Assembly (NCBI GenBank): GCA_030248135.1 | Contig: JASANC010002764.1 | Coordinates: 79,221 to 143,220, forward strand | Reading direction: 5' to 3' | DNA length: 64,000 bases | Source of the DNA: Theristus sp. LFF4_11 | Taxonomy: Eukaryota > Nematoda > Chromadorea > Monhysterida > Xyalidae | Shown here: positions 26,641 to 38,500 of the stretch, in pieces | Layout: every line of letters starts with the position of its first letter | How positions within the stretch are numbered: position 1 is the first letter of the stretch | The notes under the pieces: generated by a model | Told to the model about the DNA's origin: nothing | What the model saw: the letters and a program-made list of their open reading frames with translations, nothing else | Databases searched by the model: none | Position numbers and translations under genes: made by a program

Positions 26641-29600
26641 TGCCACTCTGCTGTGTGTATTGATTGCTTTCAAATGTGTTTTTTGTGGGACGCACATTTT
26701 TTTAATACATCGTTTTTTTCGATTCACTTACATGTAAGTCACACAAGAGTAAAAACATCGACACTCATTCCACTGCTTTTGTCGCCGACTTTCTTTTTAC
26801 AATTTTCAAGAATGTTTACATTTGCGCTGGTGAGGTTCGTTACGTGACTTGCATTGTGTCGAAAAGAACTGCACAATGTTGAAGAAGGATTGGCTCAAGC
26901 TGAAGTCAAATTGTCTCAAATTTCGCAGTTTTCTGCTTTTTTTAAAACAGTGATACCGTATGGCACATTGGCACGTGCCTTTAGTTTCACTTCTTTTGCA
27001 AGCAACTCATTTTATAAAACACAGTTTTGGGTTAGTCTTCGGTATTTCATTAACTTGAAAATTCGCCTTTGGCTGAAACGAAGTAGCTCATGGAGCAGAT
27101 GCTGTTGACAAAACGATCTGCTGAGTTCCAGCCTCATGTCCAAAGTGCACTCGCTGGACATACGGCAGATGCTCCACCGTACTTGGTCTTAAAGCGATCT
27201 TACCGCACGTAAGTATTATCTTTTCTTTAAGACCTGCGACCCAATGCGGTTGTGGACGTGAAAGGAAACTAGTGTCAATCTTAATGTGGTAATTCAGAAC
27301 AGCCAAAGTGACCCGGCCTTATTTAGGGGACTCGGATCCCTTAGCCAATTTTGAATTCCCGCGTCGTGCATGAGCCTGCTTGCCCATCTATACACGCATT
27401 GAGACGCGGGACGAAAATAAAAGATATTACACAAGCTCGATCGCCGTATCCAAAGTTACACTTCCTTTTAAAAATTTGGTCTCTAAAAACTTATCCTGAC
27501 AATCACAAGAGTTTGTCCACCAGAACCACGACACGCGGCACATAGACTTGGTGTTATATGTGTGCCCAGACCGGTCGGATCTTTGCATTTGACTGTATCA
27601 GCTTTGCGTCGATGTGAGCGCTTGTTCGGCTGAACATTGTGTGAGCTCTGCCTCCCTGATCAGGCATTGCACTGACACTGCTATTACGCATGTCCAAACA
27701 CACGCATTGGCATGTACAATGTATGCACATAACGCTGCAAGTGCGCTTTCGCTTGTGTGCCATCGATTTTCAGTTTTACACACACGCGTTTTCAACAGAA
27801 CCGTTTCGTTCCTCATTTTCATAATCTTCTAGAGATGACCTATGGAACTTGTGATGGTTCCTTACTTCGTGCTGTCATTGAAAAACAACAATCAGTTCGT
27901 TGTTATTGTTTGCTGCGACAACTTTAATCCATAAGCATGCTTGCTTGTTTTATCAATGGCTAAGGCGCTCTGATGTTTGCATATGTTCATTTACGTACTT
28001 GAGATGCATTTTCAGTAATGTGACACAGGACTTTTGAGCAAGCGTGAAAGATTGTTGTTGACGTGATCGGCATTGTGCATTGCGTTGCGTTTTCCCTTCT
28101 TCGTCTTGTTTACGTTTACACGCACATAGTTTATTATTTATTCGAGTTCAGACACGAATATTGTAAACGTGCACATATTCTGAAGAGCTTAGCGCTGAGA
28201 AAAGATGACTTGGAATTTGCTTAAAGCGTCATATTGCTCTTGCTTTGTCCAAACGCTGCTATGCAAAAACGTTGCTTCTGCAACTATCACCATTTGACAG
28301 TTTGCCACCACCCATTTTCACCGTCCCATCGTTTTTTTAAATTTTGTCCGGAATAAACATTGAACCGGAAGAACCACTTCATTTGTCCACAAAAATGTGC
28401 GCTTCATTGTGGCCCGAAGCTGGTGTTTGAATCATTATGACGTTAGCAGACAGCCGCAGAAGCAACGCTTGCACACGTGATTTGCACGCGGACTTTTGCA
28501 CAAAAGTAAGTTTTATGACAGAGCAAGAGCGCCACAAAAAAAGCACTTTTCCAGAGCGCTAACAGGCCAAAGAAACAACATTCTGTGTTTTGGACTCGTT
28601 TTTTTTAAAAACCCATTCAGCTGATTTAGCTGAATTTGCGCATTTGTACACGACCGCTCTGGCACATTCGGAAATTGAAAAGGAACTAAAACGGTTTTTT
28701 CGAAAAAACCATCGCGAATGTGGCGGGTAGTGGTGGAACGCATGAGCTGCGAGGCATTTGGTTGCCGCGTACTGCTGGCGTCCGTTTGTGTGCGTTTCTG
28801 GTTGGCATCCGCCTGTTCGCTGTGTCCATTTGCTCCGCGCTTATCAGTTTTATGTGCACTTTGTTGGCGATATGAAAGAATTTGCTCACAAACACACAGT
28901 CTCTCTGCACTGCGTGGCCTTGCCATGTCTAATTTCGTGATAAATAAACAGAACACGTGCAAACTGGTGTACTACTGAACAGCATTGATTGGCCTGAGTA
29001 GGTTTTGTCGACCGACTGATTTTTGAAAGCACAACTAAATTGTTAGCAGCTGCGATTGCCCTGTACGGTTCGCACGCTTTTTTCTCTCGTATATTGTCTG
29101 TGTTTCGAGGCACAGCATTTGTGGTCACTGAGGCGAAGTAAAACTCCTGAAGATTTTCCTGTGGTTCGCTAATGAGCAACCATTTTTTTGCTGAGAAATT
29201 GTCGAGAAAGCTGTCACTTCAGTTCAAGTAAACTGTGAGCGCGCACACAGCGCACATTCGTGTCACCACTTGCCATTTGCATTTTTTTCTCCGTCATGTT
29301 TGTTAGTGCTGATGTCGTGTTATGCATGAAGAGATCGTTCTCGTGTGACGCACAGTTCTGCAGTGTGCAAATGCTCCTATGTAGCGCGTTGCTATAATAT
29401 GTATTGTTTTGCTGCCATTTGTTGCGTGGCATACGTGCGCTATGCCTTTCTGTTTAGCGTCTTTGCGAAACGAAAAATTTGCGTTGCATTTTGCGTTCTT
29501 GCAATATTTGACCGTTGCTTGGCTTCTGCTTTGTGAGCGCCACTCGACTTTTTGTTTGTGAATTTTCCTCCGTTTTGATTCATCATTTTTTGCGCTAAAA

Positions 29601-30910
29601 AACGTGAGCGGGACGCAGTTTTGTTTGGTGTTTCGCTGAGTCTAATCGTCATCGTGAACAGCACAACAATGCACGCACTCTGCTGCCAACACCCACGCCT
29701 ACCTCTACCAAAAGCTACACTGAAATGAGTGTGCAACTATGAAAGTCCATCGTTTATTGTGGTGGCTTGCGCGAGCATACGCAACAACAACAAACACAAC
29801 GCTGCGCAACACTTTTACGCCACATCATATTCCACACTGTCCATCATTTGTTTTTCCATTTTGCCGCTCAGCTTTTTGCGCACATTATGCTGTTTCTTAC
29901 TTACTTCACCAAACTCGGGAATTCGGTGAAAGTAACAAATGTTTTCTTGCCAAATGACTGACAACACGCGTGTGCGCACTTTTCGTGCGTGTTTTTGTTC
30001 CATTCTTTCAGTCGCACGTCCTGCAGTGCCGACGGTGCAACCTCGCAGGCGCTGACGTCGCGATAGAATTGATAAATTTGTTGAGACTGTCAATATGAAT
30101 GTTGCGCGTTGGCGTCGCGCAAATGGCCACAAACAACATGTCACCATGTCGCGTGGCCGTTTGCAATGGCCAACTGGCACAGCGTACGAGCGCTTGTTCC
30201 TGCGGAAATCTGCTTTTTCCAGTCATACTGAGGCTTACGCGCTAACATACACGCACACATCACTCCAGCAGCCCACAGCAGACAACAGACCTCAGTTGAA
30301 AAGCTGAGCTCTGCTGTGAGCACGCTCAGTCTGTAGCCGCGTTTTGACCACGCTCCACAATCGTAATTACGCTCATGGACAATGTTCGTAAACAGCGCAT
30401 ATTTTCTGTGGCGCATTTTGCTGGTGCACGTGAACACGTGTGTCCAAAAACTCTTGGCGTTGACGTGCAGCATTCATTCTCTATGTCGCCGTGCAATGAC
30501 ATCGCTCATTTGAAACTGCGTCTGTTCAATTGAAACTAGTTTATTATTCAATTTGTACATTTTTGCCAAGCAATTTGCACGAACATACATGTATATGTAT
30601 GTATTTGGCGTAACGCCAATCTGAAGCTGTTTTTCTTCATTCATTTGCACTGTTGGTAATGAGCTGACATTCGTGTTCTGCAGAATTCCAGCCGATTGCA
30701 AATTTCAATCACACGCCACAGTTATCAACCTGACAACAAGGCCTTCGAAACAAAAGTAATGGGCGGTGGCGTATTATTACACTGATTCTAAAAATTCATT
30801 TTAATCAGCTGTGCAGAAGAATCAGCGTTTAGTGGGTGGGTAACACGAAAAGGGCGCACACTCAGAGTGCAAGTGTAGTAGCCTCATTGAGCGTGTGCAA
30901 CGCGAGTGCA
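26641..30910. other. Gene-poor stretch
   Basis: No gene supported. Many short frames occur on both strands, without splice-consistent partners or recognisable homology. It contains an inverted fragment of the GACGCGGGAATTCAAAATTGG family (about 27300-27420). Base composition is close to that of the large introns, and it may hold regulatory DNA, UTRs or long non-coding transcripts that I cannot see. Confidence 0.4.
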
Positions 30911-32044
30911 ATGGTCGACGAAATGGTCGTGCAAAACGCTCAGTGGACAGCAGCGAATTCAAAGCAGCCGAACAATCTGGTGGCGATCGTCGCGAGCACA
31001 GCGGCCGACCAGTCAGCCTGTCACACAAAGCCGTGCCGCTCAAAGTCGGATCTGAACGGGCCACGACGGAGGGATCCGCGCGACGGCATGCGCCTGCGGG
31101 CGTGCGGCATCTGCGTCAACCACGACGCCAGTCAAGTAAGCAACACGTCATCGGTGCTCTCTCTCTGTGTTCCTGTGCACCAAAGCGAACAAAAATGCCT
31201 CAGGTTCTGCTGGTAACCAGCTCGAAACGGCACAACCAATGGGTGATACCTGGCGGTGGCCTCGAGGATGGTGAAACATGCGAAAACGCGGTCGTCAGAG
31301 AGGTGCTAGAGGAGGCGGGCGTTGTTGCCGTCGTCACCAGGGACGTCGGCGAATTCGTGGTCGGTGGGCCATTGGCACGCTTGCACGAGTGCTTTTGCTT
31401 TCCATGGATCACCTGGCTGCTGCTCTCACACAAAGCAATCAGCGCATGCAATCTACGATTGCATACACATTTTTAAGTTATTGTTAACGGCAGTTCAAAA
31501 AACCACACTGACTTCAGGACCTGCCCAGAAAAGCAAAGACGCAGGTGTTCCTGTTGAGAGTGACCGAGGAGCTGGCGTCTTGGGCTGAGCAACATTACGG
31601 TGAGACAACGTTCAGGAGATTAGGTTCACATGAAACAAACAAGCGTTATAACGCTCGAAATCGAGGTAGTGCTTAGGTTAGTGGCGTACTTTAGACAGAA
31701 CCGGACTTGGCGGCTGTAAGCTTCTCTGCACTGGATCATGTGCCGCTCAGCCATCCCACCCAAACCCTTTATGAATGCGGCGAAATGACCTAAAAATTCA
31801 AAAAGCCGCCATTTGCACTCCAGGCCGCCAACGTCGCTGGTTCCTGGTGGCCGAGGCCGCACGCGCGCTGAAGCCAACACAGTTGACCTACCTGGCGTGC
31901 ATGTCCCCCACGGTGAACGCGCTGGTGCTCAACCAACAACGCTCAACACCCCCACCGCGAGCAACATCGCCATCAACCAAGAACAAGGTCATCATCGACA
32001 GAAAGCTCAGCAGTGCCGACGACACGAGTGCCTCGGACTCTTAG
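30911..32044 (+). CDS. Diphosphoinositol polyphosphate phosphohydrolase (NUDT3/Aps type Nudix hydrolase)
   Basis: Hydrolyses the beta-phosphate of inositol pyrophosphates, and dinucleoside polyphosphates in this family, in the cytoplasm. Exons 30911-31135, 31204-31359, 31518-31599 and 31824-32044, with matching phases, give 227 residues. Seen: RACGICVNH, VLLVTSSKRHNQWVIPGGG, then the Nudix box GGGLEDGETCENAVVREVLEEAGV (positions 31249-31320) with the REVLEEAG metal ligands; RKAKTQVFLLRVTEEL, the basic strand typical of DIPP enzymes; and RQRRWFLVAEAARAL with LKPTQLTYL. The second donor is GTCGGT at 31360, chosen because it keeps the loop the same length as human NUDT3. The N-terminus is about 60 residues longer than human and unconserved, and a further in-frame Met at 30836 exists. 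The C-terminus is Ser/Asp-rich. The gene is convergent with ARFRP1. A poly(A) signal AATAAA lies at 32164. Confidence 0.9.
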
Positions 32045-32784
32045 CATTCAATGGTAAACGCTGCTCGAATAAGCCGATCAGATGCTATGCTTTGGTGCAA
32101 CACGTGCAACACTTAGCGCTAAATATTTATGAGTAAAGTTTTTAACAAATTTACGAAGTTAAAAATAAATTTACAAATATCGAAGTCTTTTACGCGTTCT
32201 GAATTTTTCAGTGTTCAGTCTTTTCTTTGCCACAGCCAGAAGTTATGCATGCTGCTATTTTTGTGCTCTTGTTATAATCCTGATTGATTGTTGCGTTTTT
32301 GTTGTTATTTGTTCACGCAGTATCTCTAGTTGTACTAGCTGGCATTTCCGGGTATTGCTTTATTGAAATTTGACAGATTTTCTAATGTTCCGAGTTTTGC
32401 TGTTTTCTGTTGTTGTATTTCTTTACTTTTCAAAAAGCAGTTTTGTCTTTTTGATCTAACTGTTGCTGTTTCTGGAACGTTTCTGATTGTATCATTTTCT
32501 GATGCTAAGGTGCACGACAGGTTGCCGTGTGTAGCAGACGCGTGCGATGTCATGCTGTGCTACGGGGTGGCCTCTGAGAACTGAAGCCATTTTTTTCACC
32601 ACACCGAAGTGGGTGTGCTTTGAGAACCACTCCGAGATATACAGTACCAGGGAACATGTCTGGTGTGGAGCAATTAGCAAATAAAAAACGTTTCCACATG
32701 TGTAAAGCGTTCGTTTTAACATTACACACTTTGTTTCCAGTATCAGACAAACGAACAATCAAGCGAAAAATGCGGCATTTGCAG

Positions 32785-33875
32785 TCACCCGTTTTGCACC
32801 GGAGGTCGATGCCAATTGTTTCGTCTAAGTCCATTCAGCAGCCATGTGATACTTTCTTGCACATTGTTGCTACAAACATGAATCTGTCTCAAGTCAATCT
32901 TCAGTGATTCTTGACACACCAAATAATAGCTTAGTACGTTTCACCAGGCCTACCCAGTTAACGCCGACACGGGCATCACCGAGCACGACCTCTTGCCAAG
33001 TTTATGCACGCTCTCGTGGAACACGCTCTTGATTTCGCTCACTGACAGGCAGCCCTACGTTCGTACCTTGCAAATTAGAAAACATCAAGCCGCGATACAT
33101 CACCAGAAAGTCACCTACTTGCACGTCTTGTTTGTTGCAAACGACCAACAACGGAACGCCATGTAAAGTTTGCGAGTCGAGCATTTTGTCTGACATGCCA
33201 ACCATTTTTTTGAAAAAAAAACGATGGAAGGAAAGCAATAAAGCAAAAACATGGTGCCAACTGACCAAAGGCAGCGTGAGATTCTTGTAAACGCTCATTG
33301 TCGCTGGAGTCAATGACAAAAATCACCCCGTGGCACTCGGCATAGTACTGCAGAGAATAGACCAGTTACGATGAACTGAGTTTAGTTGATGTTGAAGCGA
33401 TATTTCTAGCCATGTCAGTGTCGCAAGTGCCACTTTTCAAACTGCACCTTATCCCAGAGCGCTTGCAATTCTTCTTGGCCGCCCAAATCCCAGAAGTTAA
33501 TTCGCACGCCTGCAGCGTCGATCTTGCCGACTGAAACCAAGTTGACAAGTGACACTTTGGTTGAAATGCCAGCCAAGAAATGCAAGCACAAAGACACATG
33601 TCAATGATCGCCACCTACTGTTCAGACCGACAGTGCTAGTGATCTTTGACGGATTCATCATTCGATAGTCAGGATTGAATTTCGTTTTGGTGCTTTCTAG
33701 CAGTGTCTGAAATGGCAAAACAACGCCCCATAAAAATGAGAAACACGACGCTTTAATAAAAAAAGTTTGATTGTGTACTCACTGTTTTACCAGCATTATC
33801 CAAACCGAGAATAAGCACAAAGTATTCATCTTTTCGGAACATGTGCCGTAGAAATCCCGACACTAACGTATACAT
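32785..33875 (-). CDS. ARFRP1: ADP-ribosylation factor-related protein 1
   Basis: A small GTPase of the trans-Golgi that recruits golgins through ARL1. Exons 33875-33783, 33706-33619, 33530-33448, 33347-33266, 33189-33119, 33054-32954 and 32869-32785 join in perfect phase to give 200 residues, against 201 in human. The start MYTLVSGFLRHMFRKDEY matches the family and lacks the myristoylated Gly2 of true ARFs. GTPase motifs are G1 GLDNAGKT, a TVGLN switch I, G3 FWDLGGQEELQ, G4 CNKQD and G5 SALTG. The C-terminus keeps NNWHRPPVQNG in place of the family's NVHRPPRQRD. Every exon boundary falls on an acceptable GT..AG pair. No unusual residue is seen in the nucleotide site. The gene is complete. 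Confidence 0.97.
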
Positions 33876-34103
33876 CTGAGAAGCACGCTGATGTTAGGAC
33901 AGTTGTGTCTCTTGAGAAAGAAGGAGCAATGAAATAAACAACGCAGAGCAACGTCTGTTTCGAGGCAACGAATCGTACAACAACAACAATCCAGCGATCA
34001 TTGATTGATATTCTCGTTCATTGCTGTTTTATAGCACGATGTACAAGCATAACTGAATGTGCGACAGAGTGGAATGAACAAATGGGCAGCAGTGAGCTGA
34101 GCA

Positions 34104-35160
34104 TCACGCGTCATCACGATCGAACACTGTCGGCGGCGTCCGCCTGTGCAGCGCCCGACTCAGCCTGCCTTTCGCGTGTGCACTCTCCGGCACAGCGTCG
34201 TTCGCCGCATCGCAAATCACCGGAAAGCCGGTGGCATCGTTCGGCAGCACGGCGTCATGCAGCTCACTGCTTCTCAGCTGCTGCTCGAACTCGCACGCTG
34301 CATCTGCATGCCTGACCAGCAACAACCGACACAATCTGCTTCATGTGCTAACAAACACCCCAGCAAAGAATTGCGCTGCACACCAGTGCACTTGCATTCA
34401 ATCGGTACAACGGTGTTTTGTGTGGTTATGCAAACTGTACAATTTGTACGTTTCACCATGGTGACACGTGACACACCGCATGGAACAGAGCGAACCTGGC
34501 GCCAGCAGCGTCTGTTTGAGCACCACCGCCAGCTGCTGGTGTAGTTTGGTTGAAGCCGAACGATGTTTGCAAGTCGCGTGCACGCTCTCTCTGTCGTCGA
34601 GTTTGTCTCGTGACCACAATCGACTTGCACACGGCTGCTCGCTCACTGCTGGCCGATTGCCCAATCTGCATTACTCGAATGTCCTCCTGAAAGAAAAAAG
34701 CAGAACGATGTTGGTGAGCAACTGTACACAGGAAAACCGAAGAGTCGTGCCGACAAAACGGTATGGTTTTTATGTGTATAATAAACCCCACGGTCAAATT
34801 ATAATGAGCACGGGGAGGGAAGTGATGACAACATAGCGCCACAGCGGACGGCAAAGTTTGACGTTACAGCGCTGGTGACTGTGGCGGCACGCATCTTAGA
34901 GCTGCGTAAACGAACGTCGTCTTCGACGTCAAACTTCGGATCAGCGATGAGCGTGAGTGCAGTTTGTGGTGACTGAGTGGCGTCATCGTGCAACATGTAG
35001 ATCGGCACACGTCTGTCGCTGTGCTCAGTGGCACAGTGTTTGATGGTGATCGTTGATGGCGCTGCACGATTGGCGTCACGTTGACGTGCGTACCTGTGCA
35101 ACACCAATCGTCATCGCCACACCGTTTGTGTCAGTCTGATCAATAAGGCCGAATGAACTC
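34104..35160 (-). CDS. Unidentified gene, several exons
   Basis: Likely coding blocks, in transcription order: a first block ending 35094 (SSFGLIDQTDTNGV, then MTIGVAQ at a GTACGC donor); a block about 35023-34873 with HSDRRVPIYMLHDDATQS and ADPKFDVEDDVRLRSSKMRA; a block from about 34687 with EDIRVMQIGQSASSERAA; and a last block about 34310-34104 with SSELHDAVLPNDATGF, ending VFDRDDA and a stop. The first three can be joined in phase 0. The join to the last block is not resolved. I do not recognise the family. The composition (acidic and Arg-rich, GC-rich third positions) differs from surrounding non-coding DNA and resembles the neighbouring genes. It lies head to head with nothing obvious and 229 bp beyond the ARFRP1 start. 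Confidence 0.35.
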
Positions 35161-35169
35161 AGACGCAGA

Positions 35170-35519
35170 TAGATAATAGGGTTGGCATGGGAAATAAAAC
35201 CGGTTTTTTAAAGTGTTATTTCCCGTTTTTTTAAACAGCTTTTATCGTAAAAAATTTCGGAACTTTTGGTAGTTGAAAACTATTGCGCGATGATATCGCA
35301 TAATTGCATTTGGAAGACTCAGAAATAAGCTATGTCAAACTCAAATTGAACTTCACTCTACTTATAGCGCTTAACAATTTCACTCTCAACAATTTCTGAT
35401 TGGTTCCGAGGGCCAACTTCTGCAAATTGGGTGCTGGGAAAAATTGAGCAATAAAACGGTTTTAAAACGAAAATGAAACCTTTTTTCTTGGCCATACAAA
35501 AAAACCGTTTTTACGGTGC
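35170..35519. repeat. TAGGGTTGGCA-type repeat fragment
   Basis: TAGGGTTGGCATGGGAAATA at 35178 begins an AT-rich unit with runs such as AACCGGTTTTTTAAAG and TTTTAAAACG. Similar text ending CCAACCCTA occurs near 43680-43823 and 46600-46832. It lies directly beyond the CTCF stop codon and is probably part of the 3' flank. Confidence 0.5.
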
Positions 35520-38500
35520 CTACTTGATAGCGAGCGTGAGTGCGCGAGCAGCGTGCGCATTGCACACACGCACTGCGTCCAGTTGACTCTTTGACCGCTC
35601 GTTGTTGGCGCCCGTTTGCCGCAATGTTCGCCAGTAGCCTTGCTGTTGCACGCGAGCTCGTCTTGCTGCCGACTCAAACATCCTTCTGAAAAACATTGCA
35701 ATCAACCAAAGTACGCCCAGTGCCAGTACGCCTGTTTTCTGCACTTCGGGGACTGGCGAACATGAGATGCAGAAGCGGTGGACTCATCACCAGTCAAAAA
35801 AATGTATTCAGTTTCAGTTTTCTGGCGTTCGAAATTTGGCACGTTGATTGGCTCAGTGAGGAGCGGTTTGAAAACGCACAAATCAGCCGATTGCCCATGG
35901 CTAACAACGCCGATTGGCGCACGCTGCAGCACCTCAGCCGGAGGCGTGTGTGCGCGTTGCTGTTCGTGCTGCGTCTGGCGCCCGGCTGGCCATGCTCGTC
36001 GATGCGTCGCTCCCGATGCGCCTGTTCGTGTTTGCGCAGGTTGCCGTGGTGATAGAAGCCGGCCGCACAGATGCTGCACTGCAGCCGTTTGCTCATCGTC
36101 TTCTTCGTGTATTCGGGGTCGTGCTGCAAATGGCAGAGCACAGAAACACAGTGACACTACAGTGGGGTTGCACAGTGTGACAGAGTGGTGTCGTGTGTGA
36201 GCCAGTGTTGGCACGCAAGCACGCAAGCACACACCGACCGCAGTGAGCATGTGACGACGCAACTGTGGCCGCTGGCGGAACGCACGGGCGCACGCGGCCA
36301 CGGTGCATTTGAACGGCTTGCTCTTCGAGTGCACCATCATGTGCTGCTGCAGCAACTTTGGTGAGCTCGCCTTGTAGCGACAGTGCGGACACGCGTGCAG
36401 TCTGAGTAAAACAATGGAAATCACTGAATGACAGCGTTGTACAGCAGTCAAACATTTCACTGTGTTCTGCGCGCACTCACCGATCGCCGAGTTTGTGCTG
36501 TTTCCTGTGCACCAGCAGCGTGTATTTATCGGCAAACGTTTGCTTGCACTTTGTGCATTCCAACGGGTGCTCGCTGTGGTGCATGTTGCGCACGTGACTG
36601 CGTAGATCTGAACATATCAGCAACAACGTTGAAACGAGTGTTGTTTTTTATTTTGGTTCTGCGACTCAATGCGCTCATAGATAGCATTGCAGTTTCAGCA
36701 TGACGCGGGAATTCAAAATTGGTGAAGTGGCCGGAGTTCCTTAGACAATGATTGGGTCACTTTGGTAACTTTGAATTGCCGCATCAAGCATGAAACTAAG
36801 CTCTTTTCCACGTCTGCAGACATATTGAGTCGCAGAATCAGAGAAAGATCATATAAGTCATCGGAAAATTTGCAGCAAAAAGCAACAAAATCATAAGTAT
36901 CGTGGTGGTCTGGTCACCGCGAACCGACCGGTGAGCCTGGTCAACTTGCGATGGCAGACATCGCACTGGAACTGCTGCCGCTCGCGCATCTGCGTGTGCG
37001 TGCGCGCGTGCTGGCGCATCGTGTGCGACTGTGCGAAGCGCATGTGACACTCGGCACACTGGTACGGGCGTTCGCCGGTGTGCGTGCGCTCGTGGCGCCG
37101 TAGGCGGGCGGCGTCGACAGCTGCGTACGGACACTCGCTGCATCTGCAACAACACGCCGCATACACTCAACGCCGTTCAGAATGCTTTTTCGTTCTACGA
37201 CTCCATGCGTAGATTTGGAAATCAATTCCATGCATGACGCGACAACTCGAAATTGCTGAATTGACCCGCACGACCGACTTACTTCGGCAACATTGAATTG
37301 CCGCGCCGAGCATGAAACGAAATTTATTGAACCGTCTGCGATCACGATGCGCTTTAGAATCACAAAAATACAAAATAGTTCAAGTCCAGCCGACACCAAC
37401 ACACATCATTGTCATTATTCAAGTGCAAACAAACCCGCCGCACACACTTGTATGGTTTCTCGCCAGTGTGCGCGCGAATGTGCCGTTTCAATTTCGTTTG
37501 CTCGACGCATTTGAAATCACAGTGCGGACAAACGTGCGGCCGCTCCTTTGTGTGCTTGTAGCGTTTGTGGCGGTTCAGTTCGCCTGAATGGAGTCGTAAC
37601 AAAAAAACGTTGAAATGCTTTGAGAAACGGCCACAAGAGGACCGAAGATCGGCCACCGAAGTGCAAGAGGAAAAGCAGCACATGTCACGAACCGGACGTA
37701 GCGAACGAGCGCGTGCATTCGGCTTCGGTGCACTTGTACTTTTTGGCAGTCGAGTGCGTGTCGACGTGGTTGCGCAGGGCGCTGCTCGTTTTGAAGCTGC
37801 GCTCGCACGCCGCAACTGGGCACGCAAACGGACGCTGCTCCGAGTGCGAACGCATATGGCGCACAAGCATGTAGCTGCAGACAAAAGCGCACACTGCTTG
37901 CGAGAATACTACCTGACATACCACAATACTAGCTACATAGCTGCTTTGACGAATCTGAATTGGGCTGACACGCTTCACCTCAATTTCACGTTGCACCTTT
38001 GGCCGTACTGTTGTACTGTACATACCGTTTTTGAGCAACATAGTCACACAGATTGCATTTCCAGATTGTTTCGTATCTGCCGGTCGCTTGGTTCCACCTG
38101 CGTGTTGAGTCGAGCCCAGGCGACTCCCTCTGTAGCGGCGAAGCATTGGTGGTCACTTTAGGTGTTTCACCCTGGCGACATATTTTTCCGGTCGTTTTTA
38201 TAAGATGGAAGACGTTGTTAGATGCAACTTGTTAGTGGAACCAACCGAAATGAGCATGGCAGCGCCGTTGCCATCGACTCTGTAGAGTGCGGTGCCTTGA
38301 TTTGTCGTTTCATCAGCGTCATGTGCACCATACTCGTCTTGATCGGTCGCCAGTAATTGCTGAACACAGAACACGAAGAGTTCGATTGAACAACACAAAC
38401 AAGCAGCAAAACTCATGAATTTTACGGTTGCTGGAACGGGCATCACAGATGAGTTCACTGGCGCTTGAACGACAACGGAAGCAGGCAGGACAGCAGAGGG

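Noticed and set aside
35702..36535. A 277-codon minus-strand frame in the CTCF region
   Set aside because: It mixes the CTCF finger exon 10 with intron and out-of-frame sequence; the phase-consistent exon model explains it better.
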